Source: JBGSLA01 sp041740935 (lineage in GTDB: Bacteria > Desulfobacterota > Desulfobaccia > Desulfobaccales > 0-14-0-80-60-11). From it: 11,623 bases of DNA. Shown here in pieces: positions 6,757-11,623 of the stretch. The position numbers and the translations under genes were made by a program. Where the stretch lies: NCBI GenBank assembly GCA_041740935.1, contig JBGSLA010000059.1, forward strand, positions 1-11,623, read 5' to 3'. Below the pieces are notes generated by a model that searched no databases, was not told the DNA's origin, and saw only the letters and a list, made by a program, of their open reading frames with translations. Within the stretch, counting starts at the first letter, position 1. Each line of letters starts with the position of its first letter.

Positions 6757-6831
6757 AGCCGTTAAAAATAAGAGATTCTTCCCTTCGCTCAGAATGACAA
6801 ATTTTCGCCATACTGAATTTTACAAACGGCT
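6757..6831. repeat. 75-base dispersed-type element with inverted ends
   Basis: Outer ends AGCCGTT (6757-6763) and AACGGCT (6825-6831) are exact reverse complements, and next to them AAAA and TTTT extend the symmetry with a three-base offset. The interior contains AGATTCTTCCCTTCGCTC and AGAATGACA, with GATTCTTC at one side and GAATGACA at the other. This looks like a small non-coding mobile or dispersed repeat. It encodes nothing. Confidence 0.55.
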
Positions 6832-6857
6832 CATAAAAAAATTAGATTGTCAGGGAC

Positions 6858-6880
6858 GTAGGGCGGGCGTCCCGCCCGCC
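6858..6880. repeat. GTAGGGCGGG palindromic repeat 1
   Basis: GTAG followed by a perfect stem GGGCGGG (6861-6867) / CCCGCCC (6871-6877) with a three-base loop. Confidence 0.7.
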
Positions 6881-6912
6881 TCAACATCTATCCTTACGCG
6901 GAGCACAGGAAT

Positions 6913-6933
6913 GTAGGGCGGGCACTGTCCGCC
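6913..6933. repeat. GTAGGGCGGG palindromic repeat 2
   Basis: Begins GTAGGGCGGGCA and closes with TGTCCGCC, giving an imperfect GC-rich stem. Same orientation as repeat 1. Confidence 0.65.
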
Positions 6934-6996
6934 TCTTTAGTCTTCCGGAAGCGGAGCCCGTCAGAGCTTGGCCTAACCAGACAGAATAAATGCCCA

Positions 6997-7026
6997 AGGC
7001 GGGAGGCGCTTCGCTTTCCCGCCCTA
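6997..7026 (-). repeat. GTAGGGCGGG palindromic repeat 3 (inverted)
   Basis: On the minus strand it begins GTAGGGCGGGAAAGCG and ends GCGCCTCCCGCC, the third copy in this gap and opposite in orientation to the other two. Confidence 0.65.
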
Positions 7027-7044
7027 CGGCGCTAAGGCGCTTGA

Positions 7045-7093
7045 GACCCTGGACCCGGGACCCGAAACTCTGGACTCTGGACTCTGGACTTTT
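7045..7093. repeat. Seven-unit heptamer array abutting the icd stop codon
   Basis: Seven consecutive seven-base units of the form GACYCNG or a close variant (GACCCTG, GACCCGG, then GACTCTG twice near the end), the last being GACTTTT. The array ends exactly where the icd stop codon (TCA on the plus strand, 7093-7095) begins. Confidence 0.85.
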
Positions 7094-8319
7094 CACCCCA
7101 TGTGCTCCACCAATTTCCGACCGAAGGCCGAGCAGGATACTTCTTTGGTGCCGGGCAGCAGGCGGGCCAGGTCGTAGGTGGCCACCCCCGCGGCCAGGGT
7201 CCGGGGCAGGGCCTGGTGGATGAGGTCCGCGGCCTCGCTCCAGCCTAAATGTTCGAGCAGCATGGCCCCGGAGAGGATCAGGGAACAGGGGTTCACCCGG
7301 TCCAGGCCGGCGTATTTGGGGGCGGTGCCGTGGGTCGCTTCAAACACCGCGCAGTGGTCCCCGATGTTGGCCCCGGGGGCCATGCCCAGGCCTCCCACCT
7401 GGGCCGCCAGGGCGTCCGAAATATAGTCGCCGTTCAGGTTCGGCGTGGCGATGACCTGATATTCCGTGGGCCTGAGCAGCACCTGCTGAAAGAGGTTGTC
7501 GGCCAGGCGGTCCTTGATGATCACCTTGCCGGCGGGCATCTTCCAGTTGTAGCGGCTTTCGAGTTCGGCCTCGGACACGGCCCGGCCCTCGAACTCCTCC
7601 AGGGCCACCTCGTAGCCCCAATTCTGGAAGGCGCCCTCGGTATATTTCATGATATTGCCCTTGTGCATCAGGGTGACGCTCTCGCAACCCCGGTCCAGGG
7701 CGTATTTCAGGGCCATGCGCACCAGGCGCTTGCTGCACCGGGCCGTCATCGGCTTGATGCCGATGGCCGCGGCGGGCTCCAGCCGGCAGCCCAACTCCTT
7801 GTTCAAAAAATCGATGAGCCGGCGGGCTTCCGGGCTCAGGGCCGGCCACTCGATACCGGCATAGACGTCCTCGGTGTTTTCCCGGAAGACCACCATGTTG
7901 ATCTTTTCCGGCGCCTTGAGGGGGCTGGGCACGCCTTGGTAGTAGCGCACCGGGCGGATACAGGCGTACAGATCCAGCACCTGGCGCAGGGTGACGTTGA
8001 GCGACCGGAAGCCTCCGCCGATGGGGGTGGTCAGGGGGCCTTTGAGGGCCACCCGGTAGTGCCGCAGGGCCTCCAGGGAGGCCTCGGGGAGATAGGTGCC
8101 CGTTTCCTTGAAGGCCTTTTCCCCGGCCAGGATCTCCTGCCAGGCCAGGCGGCGGGTCCCGCTGTAGGCCCGGGCCACCGCCGCGTCCAGCACCGGCTGG
8201 GTGGCCCGCCAGATGTCCGGCCCGGTGCCGTCGCCTTCGATATAGAGAATGGTGGGATTATCGGGGACCATAAGTTCCCTGCCGGATTTTACGGTAATCG
8301 TTTCACCCTTGGTGCCCAT
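7093..8319 (-). CDS. icd: Isocitrate dehydrogenase, NADP-dependent type
   Basis: A 408-residue enzyme of the TCA cycle that converts isocitrate to 2-oxoglutarate and CO2 with NADP+. The ATG at 8319 is chosen because the protein then begins like the family; the frame continues to 8418 but adds unrelated residues. Upstream is a purine-rich AAGGAGAG (8331-8338). Residues corresponding to E. coli Icd are all present: S106 (S113, the kinase site), R112, R122, R146, Y153, K220 and D298. NADP-selecting residues K335, Y336, Y382 and R386 match E. coli K344, Y345, Y391 and R395, so NADP specificity is well supported. A Gly-to-Cys change (C345 in NPCSLIL) is minor. In an anaerobe it may supply 2-oxoglutarate for glutamate. 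No other TCA gene adjoins it. The 394-residue frame on the plus strand is its shadow. Confidence 0.97.
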   Translation of the reverse strand: MGTKGETITVKSGRELMVPDNPTILYIEGDGTGPDIWRATQPVLDAAVARAYSGTRRLAWQEILAGEKAFKETGTYLPEASLEALRHYRVALKGPLTTPIGGGFRSLNVTLRQVLDLYACIRPVRYYQGVPSPLKAPEKINMVVFRENTEDVYAGIEWPALSPEARRLIDFLNKELGCRLEPAAAIGIKPMTARCSKRLVRMALKYALDRGCESVTLMHKGNIMKYTEGAFQNWGYEVALEEFEGRAVSEAELESRYNWKMPAGKVIIKDRLADNLFQQVLLRPTEYQVIATPNLNGDYISDALAAQVGGLGMAPGANIGDHCAVFEATHGTAPKYAGLDRVNPCSLILSGAMLLEHLGWSEAADLIHQALPRTLAAGVATYDLARLLPGTKEVSCSAFGRKLVEHMG

Positions 8320-8389
8320 GATCGCTCTCGCTCTCCTTGCTCTCTGCTGGCTCACACCGGCCCGCCGGAGTCCTGCCAACCAATTGCTA

Positions 8390-8418
8390 AATGTAATCAA
8401 ATTTTGGCCATATTCCAA
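8390..8418 (-). promoter_or_regulatory. Candidate sigma-70-type promoter of icd
   Basis: On the minus strand TTGGAA (8418-8413) and TACATT (8395-8390) are separated by exactly 17 bases; each matches four of six consensus bases. It lies about 70 bases upstream of the icd ATG in an A+T-rich patch. Chance matches cannot be excluded. Confidence 0.3.
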
Positions 8419-8514
8419 GCAGATTTGTGCTGATGACCGGGTGCCGTCAAGGCCTATTGGTTGCTGAAATTATCATGGCCGATTTTGGCCGCCCCCGGCA
8501 ATGAAGATCTTTTC

Positions 8515-8540
8515 GTAGCGGGTTTTAAACCCGCCCCTAC
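8515..8540. repeat. GTAG...CTAC palindromic repeat
   Basis: A core stem CGGGTTT/AAACCCG around one T, closed outside by GTAG and CTAC with a CCC asymmetry. It resembles the GTAGGGGCGGG-type palindromes dispersed in many bacterial genomes. Confidence 0.7.
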
Positions 8541-8611
8541 AGCCCATGGATTTTTCACCGCAACATGATTGATACCAAGTTGCAGTCAAACGGCGGCAAA
8601 GGGTTTCCAGC

Positions 8612-8646
8612 CTGTATAGGCGCAGGCTTGAGCCTCGCGGCTACAG
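8612..8646. repeat. CTGTA...TACAG imperfect palindrome
   Basis: Outer CTGTA and TACAG pair, and the centre AGGCT-TG-AGCCT with flanking CGC/GCG completes a long imperfect stem. It is distinct in sequence from the neighbouring palindrome but has the same outer TA-G design. Confidence 0.65.
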
Positions 8647-8728
8647 AAAATTGCCCTTTGAACGCTCCTTGTTATGAAACCCCTGGCGTCGCTCAGCCCG
8701 ACCGCAAAAGCGGTTTTATCCGTACCTG

Positions 8729-8950
8729 CTAATCATACGAGAACGGGATGGCGAAAATAGTCCCCAGGGAAAAGGCGATCAGTCCGGCCGCGGCCAGGGC
8801 CAGGACCAAGGCCAGGGGATAGGCCCAGAATTTTTCCCGGCGCGTCCGGGTGTGATTTCGCCAGAATTTTCTCAGGGCGTCCCGAAATTCCTCGGTGCAG
8901 AGCAGGAGGATGACTAAAAACCCGAGTATCGAGAGGAGAATGTTCGCCAT
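8729..8950 (-). CDS. Small two-helix membrane protein, unknown function
   Basis: A 73-residue frame with two hydrophobic segments, residues about 4-18 (ILLSILGFLVILLLC) and about 44-69 (YPLALVLALAAAGLIAFSLG and beyond). They are separated by a basic and polar loop (FWRNHTRTRREKFW, 29-42), so both ends probably face the same side. I do not recognise a family. The ATG at 8950 has no clear ribosome binding site, which lowers confidence. A longer overlapping frame in another phase (8733-9167) lacks protein-like character. It is isolated between repeat-containing gaps. Confidence 0.5.
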   Translation of the reverse strand: MANILLSILGFLVILLLCTEEFRDALRKFWRNHTRTRREKFWAYPLALVLALAAAGLIAFSLGTIFAIPFSYD

Positions 8951-8980
8951 GGCCGGGCGCGTCGTTTTTTCGCGGTAAGG

Positions 8981-9015
8981 GGTTTTCGGTTGGCAGTTTT
9001 CGGTTTTCGGTAAAG
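8981..9015. repeat. Tandem heptamer array, GGTTTTC type
   Basis: Five consecutive seven-base units, three of them GGTTTTC or AGTTTTC, with degenerate GGTTGGC and GGTAAAG. The unit is a T-rich variant of the GGTTCTG heptamer near rlmN. Confidence 0.8.
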
Positions 9016-9070
9016 AAATTCAGCTCCTCATGAGCCGTTGGCTCTCTCAAAAACAGGAAAAATTCGCTAG

Positions 9071-9120
9071 GGCGGGCCTCCGTGCCCGCCGGAACTCTGG
9101 GCGGCCAGGGACGGCCGCCC
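9071..9120. repeat. Twin GC-rich hairpins
   Basis: GGCGGGC (9071-9077) pairs perfectly with GCCCGCC (9084-9090) around a six-base loop. Then GGGCGGCC (9099-9106) pairs with GGCCGCCC (9113-9120), also around six bases. Similar sequence follows the TTTTCATGC box in copy A, suggesting they are modules of the same composite repeat. Confidence 0.7.
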
Positions 9121-9164
9121 CACCGCAGTATGGCCCCTGGCCCCCTCCCCCACAAAAAACTTTT

Positions 9165-9278
9165 CATAACAGTTGCTCATGGTCCGGCGGCCCACCCGCA
9201 AGGCATGAAAAATGTGGCGCCGGCGCCCTCGCCTGCTCTTTTCAAGAAGCGCCGAGGGCGGCGGTTCCACACAAGAAA
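9165..9278 (-). repeat. Modular intergenic repeat, copy C
   Basis: On the minus strand: hairpin arms 9253-9271 and 9213-9231, then ATTTTTCATGCC, then the GCGGGTGGGCCG box (9188-9200), then CCATGAGC and CTGTTA. Order and sequence match copy B; only the hairpin loop and a few transitions differ. Confidence 0.72.
9207..9271 (-). terminator. Possible intrinsic terminator of rlmN within copy C
   Basis: In the rlmN direction, about 40 bases after the stop codon, a 19-base-armed imperfect GC-rich stem (loop 21 bases) is followed by ATTTTTC. This has the form of a Rho-independent terminator, although the stem has mismatches. Confidence 0.45.
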
Positions 9279-9309
9279 TTCCCCAAACAGAAAGCCACAC
9301 CCCCGAAAA

Positions 9310-10338
9310 TCAAGCCCTGTCGCCCGCCAGTTGGCCGCAGGCCGCGGCGATGTCCAGGCCCCGGGACTCCCGGATGAATACTGGAAAATGGGCCTGGCGG
9401 ATAATTTCCTGAAATTCCAACACTCGGTCCGGGTCGGGCGCGGCAAAGGGCAGCCCCGGGCAGGGGTTAAAGGGGATGAGGTTGACCTTGGCCCGAAAGC
9501 CCCGCAGCAGGCGGGTCAGCTCCCGGGCCATGGCGGGTTTGTCGTTGACGCCCCCCAGGAGCACGTAGGCGAAGGTGATGCGCCGGTGCCGGGGCAGGGG
9601 AAAGGCCCGGCAGGCGGCCAGGAGCTCCCCCAGGGGATGGCGCCGGTTGACCGGCATGAGCGAGCTGCGGGTGGCGTCGTCCGCGGCGTTCAGGGACACG
9701 GTCAGATTGACCGGGACCTCGGCCCCCAGCCGGAGAATGAGGGGGGCCAGCCCTGCAGTGGACACCGTCACCCGCCGCTTGGAAAAATTCAAGCCCCAGG
9801 GGGCCTGGAGGGCGCGGACGGCCCGCACCAGGGCACTAAAATTGGCCAGGGGCTCCCCCATGCCCATGAACACCAGGTTGGTGAGGGGCTTGTCCACCGG
9901 GACAAAGGGCCGCGCCCTGAGGACCTGGCCCACCATTTCCCCGGCGCTGAGGTTGCGGCTCAGCCCCTGGCGGGCGGTGAGGCAAAAGCGGCAGCCCAGG
10001 GCGCACCCCACCTGGCTGGACAGGCACAGGGTGCTGTGGTCTGCCTCCGGAATGAGCACCGATTCGATGCTGAGGCCGTCAGGCAAAAGCCAGCGGAATT
10101 TCTGGGCGCCGTCTCGGGAAATCTGCCGGGCGGTGAGGGTCAAACCGTCCAGCCGGGCCCGGGAGGCCAGATCCTCCCGAAACGTCCGGGCAAGATCGGT
10201 CATTCCTTCGAAATCCTGCACCCCTTTATACACCCATTTGAGGATCTGCCGGGCCCGGAAACGGGGATGACCCCAGGCGGCCACCAGGTCTTCCAGTTCC
10301 GCCAGGTTCAGTTCTTTAAGATCGACGGCTGTGGGCAT
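9310..10338 (-). CDS. rlmN: Dual-specificity RNA methyltransferase RlmN
   Basis: A 342-residue radical-SAM enzyme that methylates C2 of A2503 in 23S rRNA and of A37 in some tRNAs, affecting translational fidelity and some ribosome antibiotics. The radical-SAM cluster motif CxxxCxxC is C112/C116/C119. C105 corresponds to the catalytic Cys118 of E. coli, and C334 in AACGQLAGD to the methyl-carrying Cys355, so the enzyme should be active. GMGEPL (SAM binding) and GGVND follow in the usual order. The N-terminus (LKELNLAELEDLVAAWG...FRARQILKWVYKG) aligns with the family start, supporting ATG 10338. The bases before that ATG are pyrimidine-rich (CCTCCCCCTC) and contain no Shine-Dalgarno. It is preceded by a heptamer array and lies downstream of dksA in the same direction. 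The 446-residue frame on the other strand is its shadow. Confidence 0.97.
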   Translation of the reverse strand: MPTAVDLKELNLAELEDLVAAWGHPRFRARQILKWVYKGVQDFEGMTDLARTFREDLASRARLDGLTLTARQISRDGAQKFRWLLPDGLSIESVLIPEADHSTLCLSSQVGCALGCRFCLTARQGLSRNLSAGEMVGQVLRARPFVPVDKPLTNLVFMGMGEPLANFSALVRAVRALQAPWGLNFSKRRVTVSTAGLAPLILRLGAEVPVNLTVSLNAADDATRSSLMPVNRRHPLGELLAACRAFPLPRHRRITFAYVLLGGVNDKPAMARELTRLLRGFRAKVNLIPFNPCPGLPFAAPDPDRVLEFQEIIRQAHFPVFIRESRGLDIAAACGQLAGDRA

Positions 10339-10352
10339 GAGGGGGAGGAAAA

Positions 10353-10380
10353 GGTTCTGGGTTCTGGGTTTTGGGTAAAA
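10353..10380. repeat. Tandem heptamer array, GGTTCTG type, in the rlmN leader
   Basis: Four units: GGTTCTG twice, GGTTTTG, and GGTAAAA. They lie just upstream of the rlmN start, so they would be in its leader transcript. A two-unit relic (GGTTCTG, GGTCACG) is at 10424-10437. Confidence 0.8.
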
Positions 10381-10561
10381 AAAATCCGATCTGGTCGTCA
10401 GCAGGCAACATGGGGGGCATAGAGGTTCTGGGTCACGGCTCCCGGCGGCCGGCGGTGCTGCTCCGGGACAGGGCCGGCCGCGGCCGCGCCCTCCCGGTAA
10501 GGCTGTCGGTTCAGCCCATAGGCCCTCAGGCCCTGGTCATGAAAAAGTCCGCCATCCTCCC

Positions 10562-10927
10562 TTAGGCCCCCCGGGCCCTTTCCAGGTCCTCCATCTGGGA
10601 CTTGCAGGCGATGCACATGGTGGTCACCGGCCGGGCCAACAGCCGCTTTTCAGAAATATCGCAGCCGCAGATTTCACAGATGCCATAGGTGCCGGCGTCG
10701 ATGCGGTCCATGGCCTCCCGTATTTTGAGGATGAGCTTGCGTTCCCGGTCCCTGATACGCAAGGTGTAGCTGCGGTCGGTTTCCAGCGCGGCCCGGTCGG
10801 TGGGGTCCGGAAAGGGGGCGGCCCCGGTCCCGGTCATGACATTCCGGGTCTTGTCGGCCTCGCCCAGGAGTTCATTGATGCGTTCTTGGAGGAGGATGCG
10901 GAAGAACTCGAGACGTTCAGGGTTCAT
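10562..10927 (-). CDS. dksA: DksA/TraR-family zinc-finger transcription factor
   Basis: A 121-residue protein that binds in the secondary channel of RNA polymerase and, with ppGpp, adjusts transcription of rRNA, amino-acid and stress genes. The ATG at 10927 is chosen because the protein then begins MNPERLEFFRILLQERINELL like the family; the frame runs to 11053 but overlaps moaC. Residues 5-35 and 50-80 form the coiled-coil arms. The tip motif DPTDRAA (41-47) has both aspartates and the alanine equivalent to E. coli D71, D74 and A76. The zinc finger is C84/C87 and C105/C108 with 17 residues between pairs. It starts 22 bases after moaC ends, so the two are probably co-transcribed. It is shorter than E. 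coli DksA (151), mainly at the N-terminus, as in many DksA/TraR-type relatives. A general-regulator role is likely but unproven. Confidence 0.92.
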   Translation of the reverse strand: MNPERLEFFRILLQERINELLGEADKTRNVMTGTGAAPFPDPTDRAALETDRSYTLRIRDRERKLILKIREAMDRIDAGTYGICEICGCDISEKRLLARPVTTMCIACKSQMEDLERARGA

Positions 10928-10949
10928 AGCCGGCTCTCTGGAACGTATT

Positions 10950-11432
10950 TCAGGACGGCGGGCGCTGATAGTCGCCGCCGGCGCCGCCGCTTTTTTCCAC
11001 CAGGACCAGGTCCTGAATGACCATCCCCCGGTCCACGGCTTTGCACATGTCATAAATGGTCAGGGCCGCCACGCCGGCGGCCACCAGGGCTTCCATTTCC
11101 ACACCGGTGCGGGCCTGGGTGCGCACTTCGGCCCGTACCGCCACCGCCTGGGTCTCGGGGTCGGGGGTAAAGTCGATGTCCACCCCGGTAAGCGGCAGGG
11201 GATGACACAAAGGAATGAGCTGGGCGGTGTTTTTGGCCGCCAGGATGCCGGCGATCCGAGCCGCGGCCCAGACGTCCCCCTTGGGCAGGTCCGCGGCCAT
11301 CAGCCGGGGAAAAACCTTGGGGCCCACCACAATACGGCAGGTGGCGACGGCCCGGCGCAGGGTCACCGGTTTGTCCCCCACCTCCACCATGCGCAGCCGG
11401 CCGCTTTGGTCCAAATGGGTGAACTCACTCAT
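10950..11432 (-). CDS. moaC: Cyclic pyranopterin monophosphate synthase MoaC
   Basis: A 160-residue cytoplasmic enzyme that, after MoaA, converts the GTP-derived 3',8-cyclo intermediate to cyclic pyranopterin monophosphate, the first committed molybdopterin-pathway product. Catalytic residues D128 and K131 are in TIYDMCKAVDRGM at the same positions as in E. coli MoaC. K51 in DLPKGDV and H77 in LIPLCHPLPLT are also conserved. The length is typical. The ATG at 11432 overlaps the end of the upstream DnaJ-like gene by eight bases (ATGAGTGA), pointing to translational coupling; no strong separate ribosome site is visible. dksA follows 22 bases later. moaA is not in the window. The MoeA-like gene at the far left belongs to the same pathway but is not in the same operon. 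Confidence 0.97.
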   Translation of the reverse strand: MSEFTHLDQSGRLRMVEVGDKPVTLRRAVATCRIVVGPKVFPRLMAADLPKGDVWAAARIAGILAAKNTAQLIPLCHPLPLTGVDIDFTPDPETQAVAVRAEVRTQARTGVEMEALVAAGVAALTIYDMCKAVDRGMVIQDLVLVEKSGGAGGDYQRPPS

Positions 11433-11622
11433 GGGCGGCTCGCGTCAGGGGGGATTTGCCCAACCGGGCCAGTTCCTGCAAAATTTCCCGCTGGGCCGGG
11501 CTCAGGTATTCGGGCGTGGTGACCACCAGTTCCACGAACTGGTCTCCGGGCGCCCCCCGGGAGCCGCCGGGCGCGCCGGCCGCGGCCAGGCGGATCACAC
11601 AGCCGTACTGCGTGCCCCGGGG
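11425..11622 (-). CDS. DnaJ-type chaperone C-terminal part (5' end outside window)
   Basis: The last 65 codons of a gene entering from the right edge, with TGA at 11427-11425. The peptide carries a terminal segment typical of DnaJ/CbpA proteins: a glycine-rich turn (AGAPGGSRGAPGD), then the strand FVELVVTTP, then LSPAQREILQELA, equivalent to the usual GDL-V-V-V-P--LS--QRELLEELA ending of the C-terminal substrate-binding domain. DnaJ-family proteins stimulate DnaK ATPase and deliver clients. No J-domain or zinc-finger portion is visible, so DnaJ and CbpA-like types cannot be told apart. It overlaps moaC by eight bases, suggesting one transcript with moaC and dksA. The identification rests on a short segment and would be settled by a few hundred more bases. 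Confidence 0.68.
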   Translation of the reverse strand, partial: PRGTQYGCVIRLAAAGAPGGSRGAPGDQFVELVVTTPEYLSPAQREILQELARLGKSPLTRAAHE

Positions 11623-11623
11623 C

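Larger units (their letters stand above)
6644..7092. other. Repeat-rich intergenic region between the MBL gene and icd
   Basis: This 449-base gap lies between convergent genes and has no credible coding region. In order it holds a heptamer array (6661-6681), a 75-base element with inverted ends (6757-6831), three GTAGGGCGGG-type palindromic repeats (6858-6880, 6913-6933, 6997-7026) and a seven-unit heptamer array that runs up to the icd stop codon (7045-7093). Confidence 0.75.
8320..8728. other. Intergenic region upstream of icd
   Basis: A 409-base gap. The icd-proximal part carries the candidate promoter (8390-8418). The distal part carries two palindromes (8515-8540 and 8612-8646). I see no further coding region. 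Confidence 0.6.
8951..9309. other. Repeat-rich intergenic region between the small membrane protein and rlmN
   Basis: A 359-base gap with no credible gene. It contains a heptamer array (8981-9015), two tight GC hairpins (9071-9090 and 9099-9120), modular repeat copy C (9165-9278) and a possible rlmN terminator within it. Confidence 0.7.

Noticed and set aside
3566..7093. A CRISPR array, considered because of the many short repeats
   Set aside because: Repeats are seven-base direct tandems or single palindromes without regular spacers, and no cas gene is present.
7249..8433. A 394-residue open frame on the plus strand opposite icd
   Set aside because: Its composition (many His, Gly, Gln) reflects the GC-rich third positions of icd read in reverse; icd has every catalytic residue, so this is a shadow.
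9082..10422. A 446-residue open frame on the plus strand opposite rlmN
   Set aside because: It runs through three repeat elements and opposite the entire rlmN gene, with no domain features.
10800..11522. A 240-residue plus-strand frame opposite dksA and moaC
   Set aside because: It crosses two well-supported minus-strand genes and shows the same shadow composition.

Overview
The window looks like a stretch of ordinary chromosome from a GC-rich, probably anaerobic bacterium. The gene content (rubrerythrin, a MoeA-type protein fused to a periplasmic-binding-protein-like domain, a PEP-CTERM-like exported protein, CBS/ACT and metallo-beta-lactamase proteins, NADP-type isocitrate dehydrogenase, a DksA/TraR zinc-finger protein) suggests Desulfobacterota/deltaproteobacterial relatives of sulfate reducers. 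That placement is an inference from gene families, not a measured phylogeny. I see no rRNA, tRNA, CRISPR array, transposase or prophage gene.

Layout. Positions 2-1678 (+) hold the 3' part of a molybdenum-cofactor MoeA-like gene with a C-terminal PBP-like domain. Facing it at 1803-2588 (-) is a LamG-fold exported protein with a PEP-CTERM-type tail, visibly more A+T-rich than its neighbours. Rubrerythrin follows at 2915-3496 (+). A 91-residue protein of unknown function (3808-4083, -) diverges from plsY (4220-4816, +), which makes phospholipid precursors. A CBS-CBS-ACT protein (5074-5733, +) and a metallo-beta-lactamase-fold protein (about 5735-6643, +) appear translationally coupled. On the minus strand are icd (7093-8319), a small two-helix membrane protein (8729-8950) and rlmN (9310-10338). 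They are followed by a tight group transcribed leftward: a DnaJ-type C-terminus entering from the right edge, moaC and dksA.

How they work together. Two genes (MoeA-like and moaC) belong to molybdopterin synthesis but sit at opposite ends on opposite strands. Rubrerythrin fits peroxide defence in an anaerobe. dnaJ-like, moaC and dksA look co-transcribed, with an 8-base overlap and then a gap of 22 bases. rlmN follows in the same direction after a repeat-bearing gap.

The least ordinary part is the intergenic DNA. Almost every gap carries short structured repeats: (i) degenerate tandem heptamers at seven sites plus one weak one; (ii) a modular element seen three times, with a GC-rich hairpin beside a conserved TTTTCATGC box; (iii) dispersed palindromes built on GTAGGGCGGG-like or GTAG...CTAC sequences; and (iv) a 75-base element with inverted ends. 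I find no clear new defence, secretion or metabolic system. The repeat families are the best candidates for something undescribed.
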